64,000 nt of DNA, taken from positions 9,442 to 73,441 of the forward strand of contig CAYQQR010000016.1 in NCBI GenBank assembly GCA_964420035.1. The letters are read 5' to 3'. Below the pieces are notes generated by a model. That model searched no databases. It saw only the letters and a list, made by a program, of their open reading frames with translations, and was not told the origin of the DNA. Each line of letters starts with the position of its first letter. The stretch's first letter is position 1. This document shows, one piece after another, positions 27,979-36,510 of this stretch. The stretch is from CAYQQR01 sp964420035. GTDB lineage: Bacteria > Bacteroidota > Bacteroidia > Bacteroidales > SM23-62. Both the position numbers and the translations under genes were made by a program.

Positions 27979-29119
27979 GCTGGAAGAAAAACAGCAACAT
28001 AGGGCAACCGCATGGACAAGGTTCCGGAAGAACTGGCTCTCCCTGGCCGGACTGGGAGTTATCGGCTTGAGTGTTTTGATAGCCATGCTGGGATATGCGA
28101 TTACTCCCGATTCCACTCCTTATGCTAACCGACAGCATATCGAGTTTGCCACCCGTCCCCCGGGTTTTGAGATGAAGTACCTGCTGGTAAAATTACCGGA
28201 TGCTCCCGACAGGCGCAGCCTGCCGGGAACCGTCATCGGGGGCCAGCCTGCCCTGTACGAAGAAGTTCCCCGCGAGACCTACCGATTTGAAGGAGATTCG
28301 ATTTACATCAAAGCCCCTGCCGATCCTGCCGGGGAACCCGGAACCTCCCGGGCCTACCGTCTGAAGGAAGTTGTTTTCGCCGGTCGCGACATAAAAGTCA
28401 GCACAGAAAAGTTTCGCGAACATATTTTGGAATATCATCTGATCCGCCGGAAATACCTCTTGGGTACCGACCGCTTCGGACGGGACCTGTTGAGCAGGAT
28501 GATGATCGGCACCCGGATCTCCCTTTCCGTGGGATTTATTTCCGTCAGCATTTCCATACTGATTGGCCTGACCCTGGGCGCCATCGCGGGTTATTTCCGG
28601 GGATGGCTCGATAAGGTCATCCTTTGGCTGATCAACGTGGTATGGTCCATACCCACCCTTTTGATGGTTATTGCCCTTACCCTGGTGATGGGGCGGGGTT
28701 TCTGGCAGGTATTTGTGGCCGTGGGCCTGACCATGTGGGTCGAGGTGGCCCGGGTGGTCCGGGGCCAGGTGATCAGCATCCGCGAGATGGAGTTCATCGA
28801 TGCCACCCGGGCACTGGGCTATGGGTGGCCAAGAGTCCTGGGCAGGCATATCCTGCCCAACGTGATCCCTTCGGTGGTGATCATTTCCGCTTCCAATTTT
28901 GCTTCAGCGATTTTGATCGAGGCCGGTCTGAGTTTCCTGGGTTTGGGTGTCCAGCCTCCCATTCCTTCATGGGGAAGCATGATACGGGACCATTACGGCT
29001 TCGTGATCGTCGGCAAGGCCTGGCTGGCCCTCACCCCCGGCTTCGCCGTCATGCTCATGGTGTTGGCCTTCAATATGGTGGGGAACGGATTAAGGGATAG
29101 CCTGGATGTCAGGAATTAA
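27926..29119 (+). CDS. Opp/Dpp-type ABC transporter permease with large periplasmic insert (orphan)
   Basis: Up to 397 residues. The N-terminal helix near 40-60 is preceded by the RFRKNWLSLAGLGVI block usual for DppC/OppC. An unusually long periplasmic segment (~60-170) is next. The permease core has GTDRFGRDLLSRMMIGTRISL and the EAA loop REMEFIDATRALGYGWPRVLGRHILPN, which docks the ATPase. The family moves peptides or similar solutes across the inner membrane. No partner permease, ATPase or binding protein is adjacent. No in-frame ATG exists early; the first start is TTG at 27926, inside the upstream gene, so the true start is uncertain. Confidence 0.85.
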   Translation: MSNTIGRAAGTRRKSNTELEEKQQHRATAWTRFRKNWLSLAGLGVIGLSVLIAMLGYAITPDSTPYANRQHIEFATRPPGFEMKYLLVKLPDAPDRRSLPGTVIGGQPALYEEVPRETYRFEGDSIYIKAPADPAGEPGTSRAYRLKEVVFAGRDIKVSTEKFREHILEYHLIRRKYLLGTDRFGRDLLSRMMIGTRISLSVGFISVSISILIGLTLGAIAGYFRGWLDKVILWLINVVWSIPTLLMVIALTLVMGRGFWQVFVAVGLTMWVEVARVVRGQVISIREMEFIDATRALGYGWPRVLGRHILPNVIPSVVIISASNFASAILIEAGLSFLGLGVQPPIPSWGSMIRDHYGFVIVGKAWLALTPGFAVMLMVLAFNMVGNGLRDSLDVRN

Positions 29120-29225
29120 AGATTTAAACTTATAAAGATTTAAGATTTTAAAGATAAAGCTATCGAAAAGTTAAATATCTACCGGAAAGCAATTATAAAT
29201 TGAAAAAATCCTTAATTTAGTATTG

Positions 29226-29349
29226 GGTGAGTTGTCCACTGATCTAAGTACCAGGCAAGAGACTTATATCCTGGGGCATCAAGATAGGAAAACGTAAGAA
29301 ACCTGTAATCCCGGTATCGGGAGTGCCAGTCTCCTTGTGGCGACTCACC
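29226..29349. ncRNA. Candidate structured RNA between convergent genes
   Basis: The ends GGTGAGTTGTC (29226-29236) and GGCGACTCACC (29339-29349) form an 11-bp stem with two G-U pairs on the plus strand. Inside it CAAGAGAC (29256-29263) pairs with GTCTCCTTG (29329-29337), 8 bp with one bulge. Nested further in are a GGCA/TGCC pair (29275-29278/29324-29327) and a TCCCG/CGGGA hairpin (29309-29322). It sits alone in a 457-nt gap between two gene 3' ends, so it is not a leader. No family was recognised and the strand is undecided; if minus, the G-U pairs become A-C mismatches, which favours plus. Confidence 0.45.
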
Positions 29350-29432
29350 TTTATTAATCAAATAAACAGATACACTATAAGAAAGCTCGTTTCTTCTACC
29401 ATTACTGAACCGCTACAAGGTTCTGTTATTTT

Positions 29433-29576
29433 ATGATTTACTGCGCCGCCAGGCGCTTTAAACCAAAGTCGCAGACGGTTCTTCACCGCTTCGCGCAGCG
29501 AAGCTTTTCATTACCCCGAGCATCGGGGTTTTTCGCTTCTGCCGGAGGCAGATTTTCACTGCCGAGCGGAGCGGGG
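29433..29576. repeat. Chain of short palindromes in a convergent intergenic region
   Basis: Consecutive small inverted repeats: GCGCCGCCAGGCGC, GCTTCGCGCAGCGAAGC, CCCCGAGCATCGGGG, CTGCCGGAGGCAG and CCGAGCGGAGCGGGG. Together with the candidate RNA it fills the 29120-29576 gap, where no gene is seen. The first 100 nt of the gap are AT-rich with AAAGATTTAA-type repetition. The word GAGCGGAGCG is shared with the repeat stretch at 19.9 kb. Confidence 0.65.
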
Positions 29577-30398
29577 CTAAAGATCCCGCCTCTTGATCAG
29601 CACATAGCTCAAGGCCAGAAAGATAACCGTCCAGCCCAGGGCCAGAGCCAGGGAGATAAGGAGGGAAGGTTCTTCCGGAAGAATGCCCATTTCCCTGAGG
29701 CTGAGCTCTTCCCCTCCCTGTACAAATCCCCCTTGCGAGGTGATGGAGAGGAACTCCGGGGTGGGGGTCAGGGAAGAGATGGCCTTGATGGGGAAAAAAT
29801 ACCGGATCTCCACCGGAAAGATCACCCGGAGAATGGGTTCGATGATGATCCTGTAGAGGATGAACAAAACGATGGCCAGACCGGTGGAACGGAACAACAC
29901 GGCGATAAAGAATGCCAGCGACATGTAGCCAACTGCTTCGATGATATAGACAAATACCAGGTAGATCTTATCCATGAAGAAGCTCAGGTGATGGCTGCGC
30001 GAAAGGGCCAGACCGAATCCCAGGGAGGAGATGAATACCAACATAAAACCATAAAGGGCCAGGATCAGGATGGTGACCAGCTTGCCCGTCCAGAGTTCCT
30101 CCCGGCTCAGACCATCAATGGCCTGCTGCCGAAGGGTCCGGTATGCATATTCATTGCCTGTAAGTACAATGAACAGGATCCCGAGCAGGATGTTGAACCA
30201 GGTGGCCAGCCAGGAGAAGGTGGCCCAGACATTGGGAAACTGGTAGATCTTCCTGACATTGAATCCGGGAACGGTAATATCCACCTGGGAGATCACAAAA
30301 GCCACAAGAAGAAACAATAGCGCGTGTAAGATGATGATCACTTTGAACCCGGTGTAGTTCCAGGTCTTGACCCATTCTATGCGAAGGAGATTTTTCAT
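29577..30398 (-). CDS. ABC-2 type transporter permease
   Basis: 273 residues with about six hydrophobic segments (first IIILHALLFLLVAFVI, last LALALGWTVIFLALSYVLI). Layout and the N-terminal MKNLLRIEWVKTWNY match ABC-2 permeases of the gliding/bacitracin/Cu-processing type (GldF/BcrB/NosY-like). It would form the membrane part of an exporter with the ATPase encoded just upstream; the two genes overlap by 4 bp (ATGA). The substrate is unknown. Confidence 0.88.
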   Translation of the reverse strand: MKNLLRIEWVKTWNYTGFKVIIILHALLFLLVAFVISQVDITVPGFNVRKIYQFPNVWATFSWLATWFNILLGILFIVLTGNEYAYRTLRQQAIDGLSREELWTGKLVTILILALYGFMLVFISSLGFGLALSRSHHLSFFMDKIYLVFVYIIEAVGYMSLAFFIAVLFRSTGLAIVLFILYRIIIEPILRVIFPVEIRYFFPIKAISSLTPTPEFLSITSQGGFVQGGEELSLREMGILPEEPSLLISLALALGWTVIFLALSYVLIKRRDL

Positions 30399-31312
30399 TG
30401 GGCCTGTTTGACGAGTTCGAGAAACTGGCTTTCCAGACTTTTCTTCAGGATATCCAGTTTATTCAGAATGATATTCTTTTCAAAAAGGTACTTGTTCAGT
30501 TTTTCCGGACCAATCCCTTCCCCGGGGTTAACGATGAAATGATCATTCTGCCGGACCAGGTTTTTGATCATACCGGAGGCTTGCAGTTCCTGTTCCAGCT
30601 TTTCCATATCAGCACTGCCCAATAGCACCTGGTCCTCGGCCGAAAGCAGCTGTCCTGCCGGTCCGGAGGCAATATTCACACCTTCTTTCAGAATGATCAC
30701 ATGACTGCAGACTTTCTCAACCTCGTCGAGGATGTGGCTGGCCAGGATGACGGTCTTGCCCCTGGCTGCCTCGTTGGAAATGATGGTCCTCACCTCGGCG
30801 ATTCCCCCGGGGTCCAGTCCGTTGGCCGGTTCATCCAGCACGAGCACTTCCGGGTCGCCCAGCAGTACGGATGCCAGGGCCAGCCGCTGTTTCATTCCCA
30901 GGGACAGGGTGCTGTAGCTATAGCGGGCCCTTTTTTCCAGTCCGGTGACCACAAGAACCCTGGCAATGTCCTTCCCGGGGACCTCTTTTATCAAGCAGGC
31001 GATCTTCAGGTTCTGCTCCAGGCTCAGGTAGGGGTAAAAATTGGGGCTTTCTATAAGGGACCCGATGCGTTTGTTGGCCTGCGCACCTGCAGAATGACCG
31101 AACCAGCGATAGGTTCCCCGGTCCTGGCTGATGATGCCCATGATGATCGACAGGGTGGTTGTTTTGCCGCTGCCGTTGGGCCCCAGGATGCCCACAACCT
31201 GCCCTTTTTCAACGGTCAGATCCAGGTCGCGTATGGCCTGGATCCTTCCGTAATTTTTACTGAGTTGTGATGTGGTGAGAATTTCCTGTTGCACGGGTGC
31301 TTGCGTTGTCAA
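30395..31312 (-). CDS. ABC transporter ATP-binding protein (ABC-2 exporter partner)
   Basis: 305 residues. Walker A is GPNGSGKTT, the signature is STLSLGMKQRLALA, Walker B is VLVLDEPANGLDPGG, and the switch His is in ILASHILDEVE. The C-terminal ~85 residues are an extra domain common in drug or lipid exporter ATPases of the CcmA type. It overlaps its permease by 4 bp and lies 5 nt after recQ on the same strand, so it may be in a recQ transcript, though a functional link is unlikely. Confidence 0.93.
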   Translation of the reverse strand: MTTQAPVQQEILTTSQLSKNYGRIQAIRDLDLTVEKGQVVGILGPNGSGKTTTLSIIMGIISQDRGTYRWFGHSAGAQANKRIGSLIESPNFYPYLSLEQNLKIACLIKEVPGKDIARVLVVTGLEKRARYSYSTLSLGMKQRLALASVLLGDPEVLVLDEPANGLDPGGIAEVRTIISNEAARGKTVILASHILDEVEKVCSHVIILKEGVNIASGPAGQLLSAEDQVLLGSADMEKLEQELQASGMIKNLVRQNDHFIVNPGEGIGPEKLNKYLFEKNIILNKLDILKKSLESQFLELVKQAQ

Positions 31313-31317
31313 AGAGA

Positions 31318-33504
31318 TTAGTTGCCCATTTCCGACATGAACTTGATGCGCATCAGGCGTATATCTTCTTCCGTGTATTCATCTTCCCCCAACTCCTGCA
31401 AGGCTTCATCAATGGATTCCGTTTCGGCTTCCTCCCTGAAATACACAAATATCTCATTCTGGTGCTCTTCGTCAAGGACCTCGTTGATATAATAGTCCAG
31501 GTTCAGCTTGGTTCCGGAATTCACAATGGCCTCAATCTCCTTGAGCAGGTCGTTCATCTCCAGGTCCTTTGCTCCGGCGATCACGTCCAGGGAAACCTTC
31601 CTGTCGATACTTTGAATGATATAAACCTTCAGGCCGGATTTGTTGACCACTGATTTCACCACCATATTCTGGGGCCGGGTGATCTCTTTTTCATCTACAT
31701 AGTTCTTGATCAACTCAACGAACTTCTGACCGTATTTTTTTGCTTTTCCGGCTCCCACGCCCTGGATGTTCTGAAGTTCATCCAGGTTCACAGGGTATTG
31801 AATAGCCATATCTTCCAGGGAAGGATCCTGGAAAAGGACAAAAGGAGGCAGGTTCAGTTCCTTGGATAACTTCTTGCGTAAATCTTTCAGAATATGCAAG
31901 AGTTCCTCATCCACAGCACCCGGTCCGGCTCCTGTTCCTTCACCATCCTGTTCTGTGATATCGAAATCGTGGTCTTCCGTGATCATAAAAGATTCTGGTT
32001 CCTTTAAAAATGCGTATCCCTTTTCAGAAACTTTTAGTAAACCGTAGTTTTCTATATCCTTAATAATAAACTGCGCGATCAGTGCCTGACGAAGCACCGC
32101 GTGCCAGAACTTTGCCTCCTTCTCACTGCCTGACCCGAACTCCTCCAGGTGATGGTGATGGTATGACTTGATAATGGAGGTTTTATTGCCTGCCAGGAAA
32201 TTGGCAACGTGTTCAATTTTGAACTTTTCCTTGACGGCAATTATAGCATTTAATGCTTTAATAATAAAATCTTTTCCTTCAAATTCTTCTTTGGGGTGCA
32301 AACAATTATCACAGTTGCCGCAGGTCCCTTCCATGCGCTCACCGAAGTAGTTCAAAAGCTGCTTGGGACGGCATACGGCAGATTCTGCATAAGAAACAGT
32401 TTCGAGTAATAGGTGCTTACCGATCTCCTGTTCGGCAAGGGGTTTTCCCTGCATAAATTTTTCCAGCTTCTGGATATCCTTGTAGCTGTAGAAAGCAATG
32501 CATCTTCCTTCGCCGCCGTCGCGACCGGCCCGGCCGGTTTCCTGGTAATATCCCTCCAGGCTCTTGGGTATATCGTAATGGATGACAAAGCGCACATCCG
32601 GCTTGTCGATGCCCATGCCAAAAGCAATGGTGGCCACAATCACGTCTATCTCTTCCATCAGGAACCTATCCTGGTTCCCGGCGCGGGTTGCAGCATCCAT
32701 GCCCGCGTGGTAAGGCAGGGCCTTAATACCGTTAACCTTAAGGGTTTCTGCAAGCTCTTCAACTTTTTTTCTGCTCAGGCAATAAATGATGCCCGACTTG
32801 CCTGTATTGTTCAGGATGTACTTGATAATCTCCTTTGTGGGATTGACCTTGGGTCTGACCTCATAATAGAGGTTTTCCCGCCAGAAGGAAGATTTAAAGA
32901 CATCGGCATCCAGCATATCCAGGTTCTTCTGGATGTCGTGCTGTACCTTAGGCGTGGCTGTGGCGGTAAGGGCCATGATGGGGGCCGTGCCTATCTGATT
33001 GATGATGGGCCGAATTCTCCTGTATTCAGGGCGGAAATCATGACCCCACTCCGAAATACAATGGGCCTCGTCTACGGCATAAAAAAAGATATCGGCATTT
33101 TTGAGGAAAGCAATGTTTTCTTCTTTGGTCAGGGATTCCGGGGCGACATACAACAATTTTGTTTTTCTTTCCAGCACATCCTTCTTTACCTGTTCAATGG
33201 CCGCTTTGGTAAGGGATGAATTCAGAAAATGTGCCACACCTTCTTCCATGGAAAAGCCCCGCATGGCATCCACCTGGTTTTTCATCAGGGCGATCAGGGG
33301 GGAAATAACTATGGCCGTTCTTTCGGTCAGTAAAGCCGGCAGCTGATAGCAAAGCGACTTGCCGCCACCGGTGGGCATCAGTACGAATGTATCGTTCCCT
33401 GCCAGTATATTGCGGATAATGACTTCCTGGTTACCTTTGAACTTATCAAAGCCGAAATACTTCTTTAAGTATTCTTTCAGCGATACATCAACTCCAACTC
33501 TCAT
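31318..33504 (-). CDS. recQ: ATP-dependent DNA helicase RecQ
   Basis: 728 residues. Helicase motif I is MPTGGGKSLCYQLPA, motif II is DEAHCISEWGHDFRPEY, motif VI is YQETGRAGRDG. The zinc-binding RecQ-Ct region has the cysteines in C-x16-type spacing, ending GTCGNCDNCLHP. A winged-helix region follows, then an HRDC domain (LRKKLSKELNLPPFVLFQD), and an acidic C-terminal extension of ~130 residues. The enzyme unwinds 3'-5' in recombination and fork repair. It is divergent from tatC with a 240-nt gap. Confidence 0.95.
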   Translation of the reverse strand: MRVGVDVSLKEYLKKYFGFDKFKGNQEVIIRNILAGNDTFVLMPTGGGKSLCYQLPALLTERTAIVISPLIALMKNQVDAMRGFSMEEGVAHFLNSSLTKAAIEQVKKDVLERKTKLLYVAPESLTKEENIAFLKNADIFFYAVDEAHCISEWGHDFRPEYRRIRPIINQIGTAPIMALTATATPKVQHDIQKNLDMLDADVFKSSFWRENLYYEVRPKVNPTKEIIKYILNNTGKSGIIYCLSRKKVEELAETLKVNGIKALPYHAGMDAATRAGNQDRFLMEEIDVIVATIAFGMGIDKPDVRFVIHYDIPKSLEGYYQETGRAGRDGGEGRCIAFYSYKDIQKLEKFMQGKPLAEQEIGKHLLLETVSYAESAVCRPKQLLNYFGERMEGTCGNCDNCLHPKEEFEGKDFIIKALNAIIAVKEKFKIEHVANFLAGNKTSIIKSYHHHHLEEFGSGSEKEAKFWHAVLRQALIAQFIIKDIENYGLLKVSEKGYAFLKEPESFMITEDHDFDITEQDGEGTGAGPGAVDEELLHILKDLRKKLSKELNLPPFVLFQDPSLEDMAIQYPVNLDELQNIQGVGAGKAKKYGQKFVELIKNYVDEKEITRPQNMVVKSVVNKSGLKVYIIQSIDRKVSLDVIAGAKDLEMNDLLKEIEAIVNSGTKLNLDYYINEVLDEEHQNEIFVYFREEAETESIDEALQELGEDEYTEEDIRLMRIKFMSEMGN

Positions 33505-33603
33505 AAAGTGATCAGAAACTTTAACTAATTAAGATAACACAAATAGCTGAGAAATAGTTTCCTAAACCAAAATTTAACACTTTGAAAATGTCCGGCGAAT
33601 GGC

Positions 33604-33655
33604 AATCCTTGATTTAGTCAGGTTGCGATAGAGTTAGTAGTTGGGGGCAAGGATT
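33604..33655. repeat. Inverted repeat in the recQ/tatC gap
   Basis: AATCCTTG (33604-33611) and CAAGGATT (33648-33655) are perfect 8-bp reverse complements around a 36-nt loop, in the divergent promoter region. It could be an operator or a weak hairpin. Confidence 0.35.
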
Positions 33656-33675
33656 TTATACCATCTAAAATTGAT

Positions 33676-33683
33676 TACATTTG
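33676..33683 (+). promoter_or_regulatory. Bacteroidetes -7 promoter element for tatC
   Basis: TACATTTG fits TAnnTTTG exactly and lies about 61 nt before the tatC start. No clear -33 TTTG. Confidence 0.5.
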
Positions 33684-33744
33684 TAAGCTAAATTTAGCTA
33701 AAAATCTCTGTTTAGGCAATCATTAATTCATTATCCAGGTTTAG

Positions 33745-34572
33745 ATGGCAAAAGCAAAGAATGGAGAAATGTCGTTCCTGGAGCATCTGGAGGAACTCAG
33801 GTGGCATTTAATCCGGTCGATACTTGCTATTCTGGTTACGGCGATCATTGCTTTCCTGTTTAAAAATATTGTTTTTGATACCATCATCCTGGCCCCGAGA
33901 AATCCTATATTTATCACCAACCGGCTGCTTTGTGAATTGGGTAAAGCCGTCAATATTTTAAAACTCTGCATCAATACCCAACCCTTCGAGGTCATCTCCA
34001 TTAAGATGGCCGGGCAGTTCTCCATGCATATTGTTGTTTCGCTTGTGGCAGGTATCATTGTGGCTTTCCCTTACATTTTTTATGAATTCTGGAAATTCAT
34101 TGTACCGGCCCTGTATATGAAGGAGAAGAAGTATGCACGGGGAGCCGTATTTTACAGTTCCTTACTGTTCCTCCTGGGCGTGCTTTTTGGTTATTACATC
34201 ATTACCCCCCTGTCGGTCCATTTTCTGGGGTCCTACAGTGTAAGCGAAGAAGTGACCAACCAGATCAACCTGATCTCTTATGTGCGAACAGTGACCTCCG
34301 TGGCTCTTGCCAGTGGTATGGTCTTTGAATTACCGGTACTGGTATATTTTCTGACAAAGATCGGCCTGGTGAATCCAAAATTCCTGAAGAAATACAGAAA
34401 ACACTCCCTGGTGATCATACTGGCTCTTTCAGCGATCATAACCCCCCCCGACATATTTAGCCAGGTATTGGTGGCTTTCCCCCTGATCATCCTCTATGAG
34501 GTAGGGATAGGTATTTCCAGGAGGATCATCCGGAAGCAGGAGCAGGCTGAATTATCGGACCGTGAAACATAA
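33745..34572 (+). CDS. tatC: Twin-arginine translocase subunit TatC
   Basis: 275 residues with six membrane helices. The N-terminal MSFLEHLEELRWHLIRSI is the TatC signature involved in recognising twin-arginine signal peptides. The later block ALSAIITPPDIFSQ is also conserved. TatC forms the receptor of the Tat pathway for folded proteins in the inner membrane. No tatA/B is adjacent. lptB follows after 40 nt. Confidence 0.95.
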   Translation: MAKAKNGEMSFLEHLEELRWHLIRSILAILVTAIIAFLFKNIVFDTIILAPRNPIFITNRLLCELGKAVNILKLCINTQPFEVISIKMAGQFSMHIVVSLVAGIIVAFPYIFYEFWKFIVPALYMKEKKYARGAVFYSSLLFLLGVLFGYYIITPLSVHFLGSYSVSEEVTNQINLISYVRTVTSVALASGMVFELPVLVYFLTKIGLVNPKFLKKYRKHSLVIILALSAIITPPDIFSQVLVAFPLIILYEVGIGISRRIIRKQEQAELSDRET

Positions 34573-34612
34573 TGAAAACTTTATCGTTCAATAAACACAC
34601 CACAGGACAGGC

Positions 34613-35356
34613 ATGAAGCTGCATACAAAGGAATTAGTTAAGAAATACAAGTCCCGTACTGTTGTCAAAAAAGTTTCCATAGAACTGGAGCAGGGAGAGA
34701 TTGTGGGTTTGCTCGGGCCGAACGGGGCCGGTAAGACCACCACATTCTACATGATTGTGGGCCTGATCACCCCCAATGAAGGCACCATACATATGGATAA
34801 TGAAAACATCACCCGCCTGCCTGTTTATAAAAGGGCCCAGAAGGGCATCGGATACCTGGCCCAGGAAGCTTCGGTTTTCAGAAAATTATCTGTGGAAGAT
34901 AACATCAGGGCCGTTCTGGAAATGTCTGATCTGTCGCGGGAGGAGCAAAGAAAAAAGACAGAAGCCCTGATCAGGGAATTCGGTCTGGAAAAGGTAAGAA
35001 AATCACTGGGCATTCAACTTTCCGGCGGGGAAAGAAGGAGAACGGAGATAGCCCGGGCCCTGGCACTGAATCCTAAATTTATTCTCCTGGACGAACCTTT
35101 TGCCGGCGTTGACCCTATTGCTGTTGAGGACATACAGGAAATCGTGGCCATGCTGAAATTCAAGAATATCGGCGTCCTGATCACCGATCACAACGTACAT
35201 GAGACCCTATCCATAACCGACAGTGCCTACCTCTTATTCGAAGGAAATATACTAAAAGGCGGTACTGCGGAAGAACTTGCCCAGGACGAGCAGGTGCGGC
35301 GCGTGTACCTGGGCAAGAGTTTTGAACTCAGAAAGTATCAGAAGATACATCGCTGA
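34613..35356 (+). CDS. lptB: LPS export ABC transporter ATP-binding protein LptB
   Basis: 247 residues. Walker A is [17 protein letters not shown], the signature is [15 protein letters not shown], Walker B is [14 protein letters not shown], and [10 protein letters not shown] carries the switch His. The [18 protein letters not shown] stretch is diagnostic of LptB. It powers extraction of lipopolysaccharide from the inner membrane with LptF, LptG and LptC. It converges with the next gene, leaving 3 nt between the stops. Confidence 0.95.
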   Translation: MKLHTKELVKKYKSRTVVKKVSIELEQGEIVGLLGPNGAGKTTTFYMIVGLITPNEGTIHMDNENITRLPVYKRAQKGIGYLAQEASVFRKLSVEDNIRAVLEMSDLSREEQRKKTEALIREFGLEKVRKSLGIQLSGGERRRTEIARALALNPKFILLDEPFAGVDPIAVEDIQEIVAMLKFKNIGVLITDHNVHETLSITDSAYLLFEGNILKGGTAEELAQDEQVRRVYLGKSFELRKYQKIHR

Positions 35357-35359
35357 GCA

Positions 35360-36244
35360 CTAACGGTTGATCTTGTACGCGCTCACCCGGTTGTCGTTGA
35401 AGGTGGGAACCAACAACCAGTCCTTTTCCTTGATGTAATAGATGTCAGCTGCATTCATCTTTACCGGTGTGGTATCCAGCAATTTTATTTTTTCCATACC
35501 GGGTGCCACCAGGTGGACATTACCCAGCCAGTCGGAGATCACATAATGCCCTTTGCCATCGGCTTCCAAACCATCGATGCCACCGGTGTTTTCAACCAGT
35601 ACCGTGACTTTCTTGGTTTGGGGATTGATCTTCAGAATCTTGCCGCTGATGCCGACCAGCAAATGGCCGTCTTCGTAATATAATCCATTGGGCCGCTCAA
35701 ACATGGAAGATGCGTGCCAAAGAAGGAATTTGTTGTTGTTCAGTATATAGATCTGAGCGGTTGCCATATCCGAGACATATACATGTCCGTAAGGACTGAC
35801 GGCAACATCATTCAGAAATTGGGCATTCTCGGCTTTATAGCGTTTTACCACTTTCCCCTGGGCAATATCGATCACGGCGAGCTCATCGATATCACTTACA
35901 TAGAGCTTACCATCGAAAACGCCCATTCCTTTGGGTGCGTTCAGGCCGTCAACCCAAACCAGTTCTTCTATTTCGCCGGATAAAGTGAGTTTGGATATGA
36001 AACCCTTGCCATCTTTTGCCGTGGGCTTGCCAGCAATGTTGGACACATAGATTATGTCATTTTCAGCATCATGATAAACCGACTCAGGTGTTTTCAATAC
36101 CTGATCCGTGATCCATTTCTGCTGTACCCCTTCAGCAAAATAGCTTTTTTGGCCTGTTACATTTTCTGAAAATAAAGCTATGATCAGGAGCAATGCAGAG
36201 AACAAATACAGTTTTTTGCTCATCGTTTTTGGATTTAAGTTCAT
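35360..36244 (-). CDS. Exported SMP-30/gluconolactonase-like beta-propeller protein
   Basis: 294 residues. A signal peptide (KKLYLFSALLLIIALFSENVTGQ) precedes a six-bladed propeller-like repeat pattern (PESVYHDAENDIIYVSN, GVFDGKLYVSDIDELAVID, VAVSPYGHVYVSD, GLEADGKGHYVISD). Such proteins bind or hydrolyse lactone-like ligands, or simply bind. Catalytic residues cannot be confirmed here. An in-frame ATG seven codons downstream (36223) starts the signal peptide more directly. Periplasmic location is inferred. Confidence 0.8.
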   Translation of the reverse strand: MNLNPKTMSKKLYLFSALLLIIALFSENVTGQKSYFAEGVQQKWITDQVLKTPESVYHDAENDIIYVSNIAGKPTAKDGKGFISKLTLSGEIEELVWVDGLNAPKGMGVFDGKLYVSDIDELAVIDIAQGKVVKRYKAENAQFLNDVAVSPYGHVYVSDMATAQIYILNNNKFLLWHASSMFERPNGLYYEDGHLLVGISGKILKINPQTKKVTVLVENTGGIDGLEADGKGHYVISDWLGNVHLVAPGMEKIKLLDTTPVKMNAADIYYIKEKDWLLVPTFNDNRVSAYKINR

Positions 36245-36340
36245 AATTAAGAAACAAGTTTCCCGTTGTTATTGTTTGATCGATATGTGGCTCGTTATCA
36301 AATTTATAGCTTATGTATGGCAAATCTCACCGAAAACAAA

Positions 36341-36348
36341 TAACTTTG
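36341..36348 (+). promoter_or_regulatory. Bacteroidetes -7 promoter element for tRNA-Leu
   Basis: TAACTTTG fits TAnnTTTG and ends 11 nt before the mature tRNA start. Confidence 0.55.
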
Positions 36349-36359
36349 CGCCAAATTTT

Positions 36360-36442
36360 GCGGATGTGGCGGAATTGGTAGACGCGCCAGACTTAGGATC
36401 TGGTGCCTTTACGGCGTGGGGGTTCGAGTCCCTTCATCCGCA
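36360..36442 (+). tRNA. tRNA-Leu (anticodon UAG)
   Basis: Acceptor GCGGATG (36360-36366) pairs with CATCCGC (36435-36441), with discriminator A. The anticodon stem is CCAGA/TCTGG around loop CTTAGGA, anticodon TAG at 36394-36396. It has a long class II variable arm (TGCCTTTACGGCGT) and GGTTCGAGTC in the T arm. CCA is not encoded. It reads CUA and, by wobble, other CUN codons. Confidence 0.96.
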
Positions 36443-36510
36443 CACGTTAAAAAGCTGTCCGGGAACATTCCCGTGACAGCTAATTTATTAATAAAAAACA
36501 GATCGATTGC

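Noticed and set aside
29226..29349. Cobalamin, TPP, c-di-GMP or SRP RNA
   Set aside because: Diagnostic sequence boxes of these families are not found on either strand, and the location is not a 5' leader.
29433..30320. Long plus-strand open frame opposite the ABC-2 permease
   Set aside because: It is the antisense of a clear membrane protein gene; its composition (Gln/Asp/His-rich) reflects reversed hydrophobic codons.
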